This document shows, in pieces, positions 37,487 to 46,983 of a DNA stretch of 64,000 nt. The notes under the pieces were generated by a model. The model saw only the letters and a list, made by a program, of their open reading frames with translations. It did not search any database and was not told where the DNA came from. Positions within the stretch are counted from its first letter, which is position 1. Each line of letters begins with the position of its first letter. The position numbers and the translations under genes were made by a program. This DNA comes from Aggregicoccus sp. 17bor-14 (GTDB taxonomy: Bacteria > Myxococcota > Myxococcia > Myxococcales > Myxococcaceae): contig NZ_VJZZ01000017.1 in assembly GCF_009659535.1 (NCBI RefSeq), positions 62,001 to 126,000 on the forward strand. The letters are read 5' to 3'.

Positions 37487-39598
37487 TTGAAGAAGAGCCT
37501 TCTCCTCCTCGGTGCGACCGCGGCCTGTGCCGCCGGTTGTGCCACCAGCAAGTCCCCCGCGCCGCAGCCCGCGGCTCCCGTCCAGCAGCAGGCCGCTGCC
37601 CCCGCTCCGGCTCCGGCCCCTGCTCCGGAGCAGAAGCCCGAGCTGGGCAGCTTCGGCTTCGACGTGGCCGGCATGGACCGTCAGCAGCAGCCCGGCGTGA
37701 GCTGGACGGGCTACGCGAACGGCACGTGGACGAAGACCACGGAGATCCCCGCGGACCGCGCGCGCTACGGCATGTTCAACGTGCTGGACGACCGCGCCCG
37801 CGAGCAGAACCGCGCCCTCATCGAGGAGGCCGCGAAGGCCCACGCCGCACAGGGCACGGACGCGCAGCGGGTGGGTGACTACTTCGCGTCCTTCATGGAC
37901 GAGCAGGCCATCGAGCAGAAGGGCGCCGAGCCGCTCAAGCCCGCGCTCGCGCGCATCGCTGGCATCAAGACGAAGGCGGACCTCGCGCGCGTGCTCGGCG
38001 AGCACCTGCGCCAGACCAACCCCACGCCCTTCGGCGTGTACGTGAACCAGGACGCGAAGAACCCGGACCGCTACATCCCCATCTTCGTGCAGAGCGGCCT
38101 GGGGCTGCCGGACCGCGACTACTACCTGCAGGACAACCCCAAGTTCGCCGAGGTGCGCCAGAAGTACCAGGAGCACATGGCGCGCATGCTGGTGCTCGCC
38201 GGCGTCCAGCAGGCCCAGGCGGCCGCGAAGGCCAAGGGCATCTACGGGCTGGAGGAGAAGCTCGCCCGCGCGCACTGGAGCCGGGTCGAGAGCCGCGACG
38301 ACGACAAGACCTACAACAAGTGGATGAAGGCGGACTTCGCGAAGAAGGCGCCCGGCTTCGACTGGGGCACCTTCCTCAAGACGGCGGGCCTGGACGCGCA
38401 GGGCGAGTTCATCGTCTCGCAGCCCAGCGCGCTCACCGGCACGGCGAAGCTGCTGGGCAGCCAGCCGCTCGCGGTGTGGAAGGACTGGCTCACCCTGCAC
38501 ACGACGAAGGACTACGCGCCGCTGCTCAGCCGCGCCTTCGTGGACGAGGACTTCGCCTTCGACGGCACGGTGCTCAGCGGCCAGCCGCAGAACCAGGAGC
38601 GCTGGAAGCGCGGCGTGGACCACGTGAGCCACGCCATGGGTGAGGCCGTGGGCAAGCTGTACGTGGAGAAGCACTTCCCGCCCGAGGCCAAGGCCGAGGC
38701 CGACCGGCTGGTGAAGAACGTCATCGCCGCCATGGACGCGCGGCTCGCGAAGCTGCCCTGGATGGCGCCCGAGACGCGCGAGAAGGCGCGCCAGAAGCTC
38801 GCCTCCTTCAAGCCGAAGATCGGCTACCCGGTGAAGTGGCGCGACTACTCGGCGCTCGAGGTGAAGCGCGACGACCTGGTGGGCAACGCCGAGCGCGCGG
38901 CCGCCTTCGAGTACAACCGTAACCTCGCGAAGCTGGGCAAGCCGGTGGACCGCGACGAGTGGTTCATGCCGCCCATGCAGGTGAACGCCTACGCGAACCC
39001 CACCATGAACGAGGTGGTGTTCCCGGCCGCCATCCTGCAGCCCCCCTTCTTCGACAAGAACGCGGACCCCGCGGTGAACTACGGCGCCATCGGCGCGGTG
39101 ATCGGCCACGAGATTTCGCACCACTTCGACGACCAGGGCCGCAAGTACGACCCCCAGGGCCGCCTCACCGACTGGTGGAAGCCCGAGGACGTGCAGCGCT
39201 TCAAGACGTACACCGACCAGCTGGTGGCCCAGTACAACCAGTACGAGCCGCTGCCCGGCGCGCACGTGAACGGCGCGCTCACCCTGGGCGAGAACATCGC
39301 GGACCTGGCCGGCCTGCTCGTGGCCTATGACGCGTACCAGCTGTCGCTCGGCGGCAAGCCCGACCGCGTGCTCGAGGGCTTCACCGGCGACCAGCGCTTC
39401 TTCCTCGGCCACGCGCAGGTGTGGCGCAGCAAGTACCGCGAGGAGGCCCTGCGCCAGCAGCTGGTGGTGGATCCGCACACCGCGGGCCACTTCCGCCCCA
39501 ACGTCAGCCGCAACATCGACGCCTGGTACACCGCCTTCGACGTGAAGCCGGGCCAGCCGCTGTTCCTCGCGCCCGAGCAGCGCGTGCGCATCTGGTAG
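37487..39598 (+). CDS. M13 family metallopeptidase lipoprotein (neprilysin/PepO-like)
   Basis: 703-aa lipoprotein endopeptidase. The TTG start is supported by AAGGAG 4-9 bases upstream and by the signal peptide it begins (MKKSLLLLGATAACAAGC, Cys18). An Ala/Pro linker precedes the M13 N-terminal domain (about 60-440). The zinc site is IGHEISHHFD with His541, Glu542 and His545, and GENIADLAG with Glu602 and Asp606. VNAYANPTMNEVVFPAAILQPPF is a further M13 signature. It likely degrades peptides at the outer membrane or outside. Confidence 0.95.
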   Translation: MKKSLLLLGATAACAAGCATSKSPAPQPAAPVQQQAAAPAPAPAPAPEQKPELGSFGFDVAGMDRQQQPGVSWTGYANGTWTKTTEIPADRARYGMFNVLDDRAREQNRALIEEAAKAHAAQGTDAQRVGDYFASFMDEQAIEQKGAEPLKPALARIAGIKTKADLARVLGEHLRQTNPTPFGVYVNQDAKNPDRYIPIFVQSGLGLPDRDYYLQDNPKFAEVRQKYQEHMARMLVLAGVQQAQAAAKAKGIYGLEEKLARAHWSRVESRDDDKTYNKWMKADFAKKAPGFDWGTFLKTAGLDAQGEFIVSQPSALTGTAKLLGSQPLAVWKDWLTLHTTKDYAPLLSRAFVDEDFAFDGTVLSGQPQNQERWKRGVDHVSHAMGEAVGKLYVEKHFPPEAKAEADRLVKNVIAAMDARLAKLPWMAPETREKARQKLASFKPKIGYPVKWRDYSALEVKRDDLVGNAERAAAFEYNRNLAKLGKPVDRDEWFMPPMQVNAYANPTMNEVVFPAAILQPPFFDKNADPAVNYGAIGAVIGHEISHHFDDQGRKYDPQGRLTDWWKPEDVQRFKTYTDQLVAQYNQYEPLPGAHVNGALTLGENIADLAGLLVAYDAYQLSLGGKPDRVLEGFTGDQRFFLGHAQVWRSKYREEALRQQLVVDPHTAGHFRPNVSRNIDAWYTAFDVKPGQPLFLAPEQRVRIW

Positions 39599-39624
39599 CG
39601 CAGCGGAAACGCTGAAGCAGGGGA

Positions 39625-39654
39625 GGGGCCGGCGGGTGACTGCCGGCCCCTTCT
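39625..39654 (+). terminator. intrinsic terminator after the M13 peptidase
   Basis: GGGGCCGGC (39625-39633) and GCCGGCCCC (39642-39650) form a perfect 9-bp stem with an 8-base loop, followed by TTCT. Confidence 0.7.
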
Positions 39655-39700
39655 GCGTTCCGGAGCCTGTTCAGCGCGACACGTTTCGCAACCGCGTTGC

Positions 39701-39803
39701 ATTCACTCCGCGTGGGACCCGGCGCCACAGTGCGCGGCGTGCGCGTCCCGGGCTGAAGTCGGCGGGAGCGCCGTCCACGCAGCGCTCTCACGCCGGAGTG
39801 AAT
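39701..39803 (+). promoter_or_regulatory. long-range stem sequestering a ribosome-binding site
   Basis: ATTCACTCCG (39701-39710) is the exact complement of CGGAGTGAAT (39794-39803), which contains the GGAG site for the ATG at 39807. After one bulged base, CGTGGGA (39711-39717) pairs with TCTCACG (39786-39792, one G-U). Total about 17 bp with a 68-base loop. Confidence 0.5.
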
Positions 39804-39806
39804 CCC

Positions 39807-40676
39807 ATGAGGTCTCTCACGCTCGTCCTCGCCCTTCTCGCCGCAGGCCAAGCCTCGGCCACGAACTACTCGCTGTGGATCCACGGCAAGAACGGCGGCG
39901 GCACCCAGCCCGGCAACTACGCGGACTTCAGCAACTGGGGCCCCGCCACGGTCTCCGCCGGCGTGAACAAGAAGGCGGTGAACTGGGACGGGCGTCAGCG
40001 CATCGGCGGGCAGAACTACCGCATCCGCGACGCCCTGGACTGCTTCTGCACCGGCAGCAACTGGTGCTACATCGCCGTGCACTCGGCGGGTGACCTGCAG
40101 ATCGGCTACGCGCTGTCGCTCTATGGCACCAGCGCCCGCTACAAGAAGAACGCGGTGCCCAACTCGAGCGGCGTGTGTGGCAACACGGATGGCACCACGC
40201 AGACGGGCTGGAACATCAAGTGGGTGGACGTGGCGAGCGGCGCGGGCGGCGGCAGCGAGCTCGCGGACAACGGGGCCTGGGCGACGAGCGACGCCATCGT
40301 CGATGACCTGAAGACCACCACCGCGCGCGCCATGTACAACCACAACACCACGCAGGCGCACTGGTTCTACATGTTCGCGGGTGCCAAGGGCACGGCCTAC
40401 TCCGGCATCCTCCCCGGCCAGGACGACGAGGCGGTGGCCTACCACTCCACCGGCGGCGTGGCGGGCAGCAGCGGCGGCGCGTACTGCAACCCGAGCGACT
40501 GGCTCTGCAACGACCTCACGCTCGGCACCAACGCGTGCGAGGGCAACCACGCGAAGTGGAGCTACCACACGGTGGACTTCCGCGACGACGCCGAGGCCTA
40601 CAGCCACTCGGGCAACGGCAACTGGGAGGGCATCGTGTCCAAGGTGCGCGCGGACATGGCCGCGTACGCGCTCTGA
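39807..40676 (+). CDS. secreted hydrolase-like protein with HSAG motif
   Basis: 289-aa exported protein: signal peptide MRSLTLVLALLAAGQASA. The mature start NYSLWIHGKNGGG looks like the first strand and oxyanion loop of an alpha/beta hydrolase, and WCYIAVHSAGDLQIGYAL has an HSAG elbow in place of GxSxG. A possible catalytic His lies in GNHAKWSYHTVDF. Eight or so Cys (CFCTGSNWC, CGNT, CNPSDWLC, ACEG) probably form disulfides. I do not recognise the family with certainty; a secreted lipase/esterase-like enzyme is the best guess. Its ribosome-binding site can pair with its own leader. Confidence 0.7.
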   Translation: MRSLTLVLALLAAGQASATNYSLWIHGKNGGGTQPGNYADFSNWGPATVSAGVNKKAVNWDGRQRIGGQNYRIRDALDCFCTGSNWCYIAVHSAGDLQIGYALSLYGTSARYKKNAVPNSSGVCGNTDGTTQTGWNIKWVDVASGAGGGSELADNGAWATSDAIVDDLKTTTARAMYNHNTTQAHWFYMFAGAKGTAYSGILPGQDDEAVAYHSTGGVAGSSGGAYCNPSDWLCNDLTLGTNACEGNHAKWSYHTVDFRDDAEAYSHSGNGNWEGIVSKVRADMAAYAL

Positions 40677-40677
40677 G

Positions 40678-41163
40678 TCAGCGGCCTCGCGGAATGCGCG
40701 CCCGCACGGCCGCGGGCAGCGGGACCCCGAGGCTGCGGCACAGCTGCGCCAGCGTTGTGTCGTCCACCCCGGCAAGCTGGGCGAGCTCGAGCGCCCGCTC
40801 CGGGGAGGCGCGGCTGATCCAGCCCCACCGGTAGGAGAGGAACATCCCCGCGGTGCACAGCGCCGCCACGGCGCCGGGCCCCATTGCCGCATGGGGGCCC
40901 GAGCCGGCGTAGGCCGAGACGACCCCGAGCCAGGCCACGACGCCGACGATCACGAAGGCCGCGCGCGCCCACGCCACCAGCACGGACTTGCCGCTCATGG
41001 GGATGACCCGCCCCGTCCACCCCTCGCGGCCCTCGCTCGCCACGAGCCATCCCTCGCGCGGGAGCAGCGGCACGAAGTTGAGGTGGCTGAACTTGGTGGC
41101 CACGTGGCCCACGCCAGGCACCTCGTCGACCTTCCCGTACAACCGCGAGCCGTAGATGAGCAC
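40678..41163 (-). CDS. hypothetical membrane protein (MLIYGSRLYGKVD-type)
   Basis: 161-aa protein, GTG start. The N-terminus (MLIYGSRLYGKVDEVPGVGHVATKFSHLNFVPLLP) is a pattern seen in a widespread uncharacterised family of small bacterial membrane proteins. Two membrane helices lie at about 62-83 and 94-112, and the C-terminal 45 residues are helical and Ala/Leu-rich. Stop codons of this and the convergent secreted protein are one base apart. Function unknown. Confidence 0.65.
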   Translation of the reverse strand: MLIYGSRLYGKVDEVPGVGHVATKFSHLNFVPLLPREGWLVASEGREGWTGRVIPMSGKSVLVAWARAAFVIVGVVAWLGVVSAYAGSGPHAAMGPGAVAALCTAGMFLSYRWGWISRASPERALELAQLAGVDDTTLAQLCRSLGVPLPAAVRARIPRGR

Positions 41164-41527
41164 GAGCCTCTCCCGGAGAAATCGGTGGGGCCACCATGCT
41201 GCGCGAGGGCGGGCGGAGGGCGCAACCCTACCTCCGGCGGGCCGGGCCCGACCCCGGGGCTCGCGCTGACGGTTCTCCGGACACGCCTGTCCTGAAACGC
41301 GTCACGTATGCGCGGGTGGGAAAGCCTCGTGGTCGCGAGCACTTCGTTTGTGTACCAACGCTCGGGCGTCGCCCAGGGGACAGAGGGCTGGAGCACGGAC
41401 GCTCCACTCCGGCGCGCGCCCACCTCTGGAGGCCGTGTGGCCCGGGTGTTGCTGCACACCGCCCCTGCCGTCCGCATCGGGCGCGGTGGTCACGTGGCGG
41501 CGTCACCCAAAGAGAGAGGGATCGATC
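41164..41527. other. 364-base intergenic region
   Basis: Divergent spacer between the small membrane protein gene and the M57 protease gene. No reading frame looks coding. GAGAGAGGGATC ahead of the ATG at 41528 serves as the protease ribosome-binding site. No clear promoter or repeat is recognised. Confidence 0.5.
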
Positions 41528-42301
41528 ATGCTCAAGAAGGCGGCAGTCCTCGTGGCGAGCTGCGGTGCACTGATGGTCGGCTGTGGCGGCTCCGAGAAGG
41601 AGGCCGAGCAGCAGCAGATCATCAGCAACCTGATCGAAGCCGGCTTCCCCGAGAGCGACATCCGGGTCGCCGACGGCCAGGTCATCGTGGGCAACGACGC
41701 CGTGGCGGACCTCGAGTCGTCCAGCGAGATGCTGCAGACGGGCAAGAACATCCCGGAGCAGTACCGGACGACGAACCTGGTCGGCACGAGCGTGACCCGC
41801 ATCTGCGTGAACCCCACCGCCGACTTCAACACCTACAGCCGCCTGAGCGCGGGCCTCGACCTCGCCATCGAGAACTACAACCAGCAGAACCTGCGCATCA
41901 CCTTCGTGCGCGGGCCGGCCACCGGCTGCACCGCGAACATCACCGCGAAGACCACCTCCGGCGTGGGCGGTTCCTCGGGCTTCCCCAAGGGCGGCAAGCC
42001 CTACGGCACCATCAACATCGGCGTCGGCCTGCAGAGCTACAGCGTGGACGTGAACGAGCACGTCATCACCCACGAGATCGGCCACACCATCGGCTTCCGC
42101 CACTCGGACTACTACGACCGCAGCATCAGCTGCGGCGGCGCGGCGAGCAACGAGGGCGCGAGCAACGTGGGCGCCATCCTCATCCCCGGCACCCCGAGCA
42201 CCGCCACCGTGGGCGGCTCGGTGATGAACAGCTGCTTCCGCTCGAACGAGACCGGCGAGTGGACGAACACGGACAAGACGGCGCTCAACTACCTGTACTG
42301 A
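41528..42301 (+). CDS. M57-type HEIGH metalloprotease lipoprotein
   Basis: 257-aa lipoprotein (lipobox ALMVGC, Cys19). The zinc motif is VITHEIGHTIGFRHSDY with His182, Glu183, His186 and His192, the HExxHxxGxxH metzincin pattern shared by the myxobacterial M57 protease family. The pro-like N-terminal region (25-85) is acidic; four Cys in the mature chain (RICVN, TGCTA, SCGGAA, NSCFR) may pair. It would act as an extracellular or surface protease. Confidence 0.9.
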   Translation: MLKKAAVLVASCGALMVGCGGSEKEAEQQQIISNLIEAGFPESDIRVADGQVIVGNDAVADLESSSEMLQTGKNIPEQYRTTNLVGTSVTRICVNPTADFNTYSRLSAGLDLAIENYNQQNLRITFVRGPATGCTANITAKTTSGVGGSSGFPKGGKPYGTINIGVGLQSYSVDVNEHVITHEIGHTIGFRHSDYYDRSISCGGAASNEGASNVGAILIPGTPSTATVGGSVMNSCFRSNETGEWTNTDKTALNYLY

Positions 42302-42321
42302 TCCGTCCCGGGCCGTGAAGA

Positions 42322-42364
42322 AACGCCGCGCCGCCCTCCGGGGCTGCGCGGCGTTCGTCGTTTT
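42322..42364 (+). terminator. intrinsic terminator after the M57 protease
   Basis: AACGCCGCGC (42322-42331) and GCGCGGCGTT (42346-42355) form a perfect 10-bp stem, 14-base loop, followed by CGTCGTTTT. Confidence 0.8.
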
Positions 42365-42385
42365 CGGGCACACTGCGGCCCCCCC

Positions 42386-43237
42386 ATGCTCCCGCCCGGC
42401 TTCCGCTCTCCGCTCCCGCCCCGACCGCTGCCGCTGGACCCCACGGCGCTCGGCGCGCGGCGGCGCAGCCGCTGGCTGCAGACCACCGGCGCGGTGCTCC
42501 TGCAACTCCTCGCGCTCGCCGGCGCCCTCTGGCTGAGCGTGCGCGCGGTGGACGCGGTGGGCACCTGGCGCGAGGGCGTGCGTGCCGAGGTGCTGGGCAA
42601 CACGGTGGAAGCCCAGGTGGAGGACTTCTACGGCCTCGAGCTCGCGGCCGTCTACGACGTGGCCGCCACCTTCCGGGAGGAGGGCGGCCGGCCGCACTAC
42701 GGCCACCGCCACTTCGTCTACGTCTGGAGCCTGCTCGACGAGGACGAGCCGCTCGAGGTCCGCTACCGGGAGGGCGACCCCGAGCACTTCGCGCTCTCGT
42801 GGGAGGTGCGCGGCGCGAGACCGTGGATCGGCCTCGTGGCCTGCTGGCTGCTGACCATCGGCTGGGCGTGGGTGCTGCGCGACCACCTCCGCGACCTGCA
42901 CATGGTGCAGGTGCTGCCGCAGCGCTGCGCCGAGGACGGGCGCGAGGTGCTGCTGGAGCTCTTCTCCTGCCGCGAGGTGAAGGAGCGCTTCGAGGTAACG
43001 TACCGGCTGCCCCGCCGCCGGCGCTGGCGCAGCGCGACGCTGGGCGCCGAGCCCTACCGCGTGCAGCACGAGGGGCGCGAGTGGGTGCTGGCGCTCGAGT
43101 CGCCCCGTGCATCGGGGCACTACCTGGTGCTGGAGGAGACGCTGGCCCCGCTCTCGCTCGCCGCGGTGGAGGGTGGCACCGCCGTGGTGCTCGACCCCGC
43201 CGACCGCTCCAACGTCTTCAGCCTCGGGCGCGGCTGA
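42386..43237 (+). CDS. hypothetical membrane protein (DUF3592-like topology)
   Basis: 283-aa protein with a Pro-rich N-terminus, a membrane helix at about 34-54 (TTGAVLLQLLALAGALWLSV), an extracytoplasmic beta-rich domain (about 60-145; EAQVEDFYGLELAAVYDVAATF) and a second helix at about 152-168. The cytoplasmic C-terminal 110 residues are also beta-rich. Two helices around a small beta domain resembles DUF3592-type proteins, but I cannot assign it. It starts 22 bases after the M57 terminator. Confidence 0.65.
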   Translation: MLPPGFRSPLPPRPLPLDPTALGARRRSRWLQTTGAVLLQLLALAGALWLSVRAVDAVGTWREGVRAEVLGNTVEAQVEDFYGLELAAVYDVAATFREEGGRPHYGHRHFVYVWSLLDEDEPLEVRYREGDPEHFALSWEVRGARPWIGLVACWLLTIGWAWVLRDHLRDLHMVQVLPQRCAEDGREVLLELFSCREVKERFEVTYRLPRRRRWRSATLGAEPYRVQHEGREWVLALESPRASGHYLVLEETLAPLSLAAVEGGTAVVLDPADRSNVFSLGRG

Positions 43238-43297
43238 CGCCCGAGGGTACGGCTTCCACGCCACGCGGCGTTCTCCGTTTCGAGGCCTCCCCCCAGC

Positions 43298-43930
43298 TCA
43301 CAGCGGCCCTGCGCAGTTGACGGTGCAGCTGTTGGTGCAGGCGTCGGTGTTGACGAAGTTGCCGTCGTCGCACTGCTCCCCCGCGCTCGTGATGCTGTCG
43401 CCGCAGAAGGGGATCGTGCACCTGTTGGTGCAGGCATCCGTGTTCACGTTGTTGCCGTCGTCGCACGGCTCGCTCTCCACGTCCCGGAAGCCGTCTCCGC
43501 AGCGGTTGGCCACGCAGGTATTGAGGCAGGCGTCGCTGTTGGTGGTGTTGCCGTCGTCGCACTGCTCGCCGGCCGCTGAGTCGACGATGCCGTTGCCGCA
43601 GGTCTCCAGGGAGTGACAGTCCGACGAGCAGCCGTCGCCGCTCTGGGTGTTGCCGTCGTCGCACACCTCGCCGCGCGTGCGGTCCACCACCCCGTTGCCG
43701 CAGTACTCGAGGGAGCGACAGTCCGCGGAGCAGCCGTCCCCGCTCACCGTGTTGCCGTCGTCGCACACCTCGCCCCGGTTCGGCTCCACGCGGCCGTTGC
43801 CGCAGCGCTCGGGCGGAGCGGCCCAGGCATGCAGCGAGCAGAGCACGCCGGCGAGGGCGAAGAGCCGAAGCGGCAGTCCTCGCGGACGAGAGGGGGAGAC
43901 GCGGACGGCCGGGAGCAGGGCAGGGGACAT
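43298..43930 (-). CDS. Myxococcus-type cysteine-rich repeat protein (DUF4215 repeats)
   Basis: 210-aa exported protein: signal peptide to about residue 37 ([14 protein letters not shown]), then five tandem repeats of about 33 residues with the consensus CGNG-GE-CDDGN-GDGC-C, as in the Myxococcus cysteine-rich repeat (DUF4215) family. Each has four Cys, implying disulfides and perhaps Ca2+ binding through CDDGN. Unlike large family members, no other domain or sorting tail follows; it stops at [15 protein letters not shown] 7 bases before the ATG fixes the start. Confidence 0.9.
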   Translation of the reverse strand: MSPALLPAVRVSPSRPRGLPLRLFALAGVLCSLHAWAAPPERCGNGRVEPNRGEVCDDGNTVSGDGCSADCRSLEYCGNGVVDRTRGEVCDDGNTQSGDGCSSDCHSLETCGNGIVDSAAGEQCDDGNTTNSDACLNTCVANRCGDGFRDVESEPCDDGNNVNTDACTNRCTIPFCGDSITSAGEQCDDGNFVNTDACTNSCTVNCAGPL

Positions 43931-44104
43931 GGCATACCTCCAGTCCCGCTCCTGTGCGTCGTGCCGGTGGCTGCGGACAGGGAGCGCCGGCGCTGCGCCG
44001 CTCGCGCTGGACATGCGGGCCGTACCGCAGGCGCAGGGGGCGTCGAGCGCTCGACGAACGACGCCCGCGCCAGGGGCAGCCGGCCGGGGTATAGGCCTTG
44101 GGCC

Positions 44105-45358
44105 ATGACCTTCACCTCGCTCGGCCTCTCGGAGCCGCTCGCCCGCGCCGTCGCGGAGCTGGGCTACGCCGCGCCCACCCCGGTGCAGCGCGCCGCCCTC
44201 CCCGCGGTGCTGCGGGGGGGAGACGTGTGGGCCTCGGCGCAGACGGGCTCGGGCAAGACGGCCGCCTTCCTCCTGCCCCTGCTTCAGCGCCTCGCCGCGC
44301 ACGCGCCCCGCTCGCCGCGCCCCGTGCGCGCGCTGGTGCTGGTGCCCACGCGCGAGCTGGCGGCCCAGGTGCTGGAGGCGGCGGGACAGTACGCGCGCCA
44401 CCTGCCGCGGCCGCCCAAGACTGTGCTCGCGGTGGGCGGCGTCTCGGCCAACCCGCAGATGCTCGCGCTGCGCGGCGGCGCGGACCTGGTGGTGGCCACG
44501 CCCGGGCGCGCGCTGGACCTCGCCGAGCAGAACGCGCTGCGCCTGGGCGCCGTGGAGACGCTGGTGCTGGACGAGGCGGACCGCCTGCTCTCGCTCGGCT
44601 TCGCGGAGGAGCTCGGCCGCGTGCTCGCGCTGCTGCCCGCGCAGCGGCAGAACCTGCTCTTCAGCGCCACCTTCCCCCCCGGGGTGCAGGCGCTCGCGGC
44701 GCGGCTGCTGCGCGAGCCCACGCGCATCCAGGTGGAGGCGAGCGAGGCGGCCCCCGCGCCCGACATCCACCAGCGCGCCCTCGCGGTGGACACCGACAAG
44801 CGCACGCCGCTGCTGCGCCACCTGCTCGCCACGCACCCCTGGCCCCAGGTGCTCGTCTTCGTGGCGAGCCGCTACGCCGCGGACCACGTGACGCTGAAGC
44901 TGCAGCGCGCGGGGCTCTCGGCGTCCGCGCTGCACGGCGAGCTGAGCCAGGGCGCGCGCACCGCCGCGCTCGAGGACTTCAAGGCGAAGCGCGTGCGGGT
45001 ACTCGTGGCCACCGACGTCGCCGCGCGCGGCCTGGACGTCGCGCAGCTGGCCGCGGTGGTGAACTACGAGCTGCCCCGCTCGCCCACGGACTACCTGCAC
45101 CGCATCGGGCGCACGGGGCGCGCGGGCGAGCGCGGCACGGCGGTGAGCTTCGTGACGGCGGACACCGAGGCCCACTTCCGCCTCATCGAGCGGCGCCACG
45201 GGCTGCGCCTCGAGCGCGAGCGGCTGCCGGGCTTCGAGCCCACCGAGGCCGCCGCGCCGGTGCTCGACCCGCAGGGCGGCGTGAAGGGCAAGCGCAAGAG
45301 CAAGAAGGACAAGCTGCGCGAGGCGGCCGCCGCCAAGCCTTCCGGACCCAAGCGCTGA
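44105..45358 (+). CDS. DEAD-box RNA helicase, RhlE-like
   Basis: 417-aa ATP-dependent RNA helicase. Motifs in order: Q-motif [14 protein letters not shown]...YAAPTPVQ, Walker A AQTGSGKT (45-52), [18 protein letters not shown] at 156-159, SAT, and [10 protein letters not shown] (VI). A short basic tail ([18 protein letters not shown]) probably binds RNA. It unwinds RNA duplexes in ribosome assembly or decay; RhlE-type is the closest match by layout. Confidence 0.93.
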   Translation: MTFTSLGLSEPLARAVAELGYAAPTPVQRAALPAVLRGGDVWASAQTGSGKTAAFLLPLLQRLAAHAPRSPRPVRALVLVPTRELAAQVLEAAGQYARHLPRPPKTVLAVGGVSANPQMLALRGGADLVVATPGRALDLAEQNALRLGAVETLVLDEADRLLSLGFAEELGRVLALLPAQRQNLLFSATFPPGVQALAARLLREPTRIQVEASEAAPAPDIHQRALAVDTDKRTPLLRHLLATHPWPQVLVFVASRYAADHVTLKLQRAGLSASALHGELSQGARTAALEDFKAKRVRVLVATDVAARGLDVAQLAAVVNYELPRSPTDYLHRIGRTGRAGERGTAVSFVTADTEAHFRLIERRHGLRLERERLPGFEPTEAAAPVLDPQGGVKGKRKSKKDKLREAAAAKPSGPKR

Positions 45359-45488
45359 GCAGGCCGCCCGGGCCCCTGGGCCGCTCGGCCTCGCCTTTCG
45401 ACCGCTCGCGCCGGTGCAGCCCGCGCGCTGCACCCTGCTGCGCTACCTCTCTCTCACCCGGCACTCCCGCCGGGCGAGGGGTGCGACG

Positions 45489-46055
45489 ATGGTGATGCAC
45501 GGTGACAGGGCAGCGGCAGGAGAGGGACGCGGCAATCGCTGGAGGCCCGCCCTCTGGGGCAGCGCGGCGCTCCTCCTGCTGCTGCCGCTGGTGGCGATGC
45601 GCTTTACCCACGAGGTCCACTGGACGCCGTTCGACTTCGCCGTGATGGGCACGATGCTCGCGGTCGCCTGCGGCGGCTACGAGCTCGCGGCGCGGATGAA
45701 GGGCAGCACCGCGTACCGGGCGGGCGCGGGCCTCGCGATCCTCGCGGCCTTCTGCATGCTCTGGGTGAACCTCGCGGTGGGCATCATCGGCAGCGAGGAC
45801 AACCCGGCGAACGGTCTCTTCGTCGCCGTGCTCGCCGTCGGCGTGGCGGGCGCCATCGTCGCGCGCGGCGAGGCGCAGGGGATGGTGCGCGCGCTGACCG
45901 TGACCGCGGCGGCGCAAGCCCTGGTCGCGCTCGTCGCCCTGCGCCACGGGTCGCCCGAGGGCACGGCGTTCAGCGTGCTGCTGTGCGCCGCGTGGCTCGC
46001 CTCCGCGGGGCTGTTCCACCGGGCAGCGCGGGAGCGCACGGGCACAGCGCCCTAG
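45489..46055 (+). CDS. hypothetical membrane protein
   Basis: 188-aa protein with probably five membrane helices after a charged N-terminus (MVMHGDRAAAGEGRGNRWR): about 22-38, 48-66, 77-102, 107-125 and 130-175. No family recognised. Its stop codon overlaps the stop of the convergent DUF4386 gene within the 4-base palindrome CTAG (46052-46055). Confidence 0.7.
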   Translation: MVMHGDRAAAGEGRGNRWRPALWGSAALLLLLPLVAMRFTHEVHWTPFDFAVMGTMLAVACGGYELAARMKGSTAYRAGAGLAILAAFCMLWVNLAVGIIGSEDNPANGLFVAVLAVGVAGAIVARGEAQGMVRALTVTAAAQALVALVALRHGSPEGTAFSVLLCAAWLASAGLFHRAARERTGTAP

Positions 46056-46783
46056 ACGGCGAGCCCCTCTGTCCCCACGCGCGCCTGCGCCTCCCAGCGC
46101 GGCGCGTTCACGCCGACCACGAGGAGCCAGAGGATCATCGCGAGCGCTCCCGCGAGGCCGACGGCCGCGACCGCCGGGAACAGCCGGACGCCCAGCGTGG
46201 GGGAGAGGAACGTGAGCAGGCCCAGGCCTGCCACGGCCGAGACAACGCCGAAGATGCGCGGCAGGAACGTGGACCGGAAGATGAGGTAGCCCTTGAGCAG
46301 CCCGTGGAAGCCGAAGAAGGCGAGGGCCATTCCGGCGCCCTGCTCGTTCACCTGGAGGGAGAGCAGCGCGAGCGACTGCAGCTGCGCCGGGCCGAAGGCG
46401 CTCGAGGCGTGCCCACCGTCCAGCAGGAAGAGCGGGGCGATGTAGAAGACGCGGCTGAAGGTCTCGATGGCGCAGCCGACGAGCCCGAGCAGCGCCGAGA
46501 GCAGCGCGACCCTCCGGTTCACGGGCAGGAGCAGCTCGTAGAAGAGCGAGGTGATGGCGACGTTGCAGGCCATCTCGACGAGGTAGACGGCGAAGCCCAG
46601 CTCGAACAGGCCCCGGTGGGTGAGGATGTTCGCCGCGGTCGCCGCCGCGTCGCCGGAGACGACGAGCCTGCCGCTGACGAAGCCCTGCGCGAAGAGCCCC
46701 GTCAGCACGGTGAGGAGGTAGAGAGCGCCGGTCGTCCGGGCGAGGGCGAGCGGTGAGGAGGAGGGGGAGCGGCTTGCGTTCAT
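46052..46783 (-). CDS. DUF4386-type membrane protein
   Basis: 243-aa membrane protein with six or seven helices. The pattern ARTTGALYLLTVLTGLFAQGFV, then ANILTHRGLFELGFAVYLVEMACNVAITSLFYELLLPVNRRVALL, matches DUF4386, a family of uncharacterised membrane proteins found in many phyla. It is divergent from the LytS/LytTR pair across 200 bases, so could be under its control. Confidence 0.8.
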   Translation of the reverse strand: MNASRSPSSSPLALARTTGALYLLTVLTGLFAQGFVSGRLVVSGDAAATAANILTHRGLFELGFAVYLVEMACNVAITSLFYELLLPVNRRVALLSALLGLVGCAIETFSRVFYIAPLFLLDGGHASSAFGPAQLQSLALLSLQVNEQGAGMALAFFGFHGLLKGYLIFRSTFLPRIFGVVSAVAGLGLLTFLSPTLGVRLFPAVAAVGLAGALAMILWLLVVGVNAPRWEAQARVGTEGLAV

Positions 46784-46983
46784 GGGGAGGACCTCGGGCG
46801 GATCAGGGGGGCACGGGACGAGGATGAGCAGGCCGCGGCACGCCCGCCACGCGCTTGCGACGGGCGACGGTTCGGGCGGGACCGGCCACGGCCCGCGCCG
46901 ACGGACGGCGCACCACGGGTGAGGGGCCGGCCTGCACCTGCCGCCGGGATGCCGCGCGCACGGTGGACGCCTATCCTCTGGGC

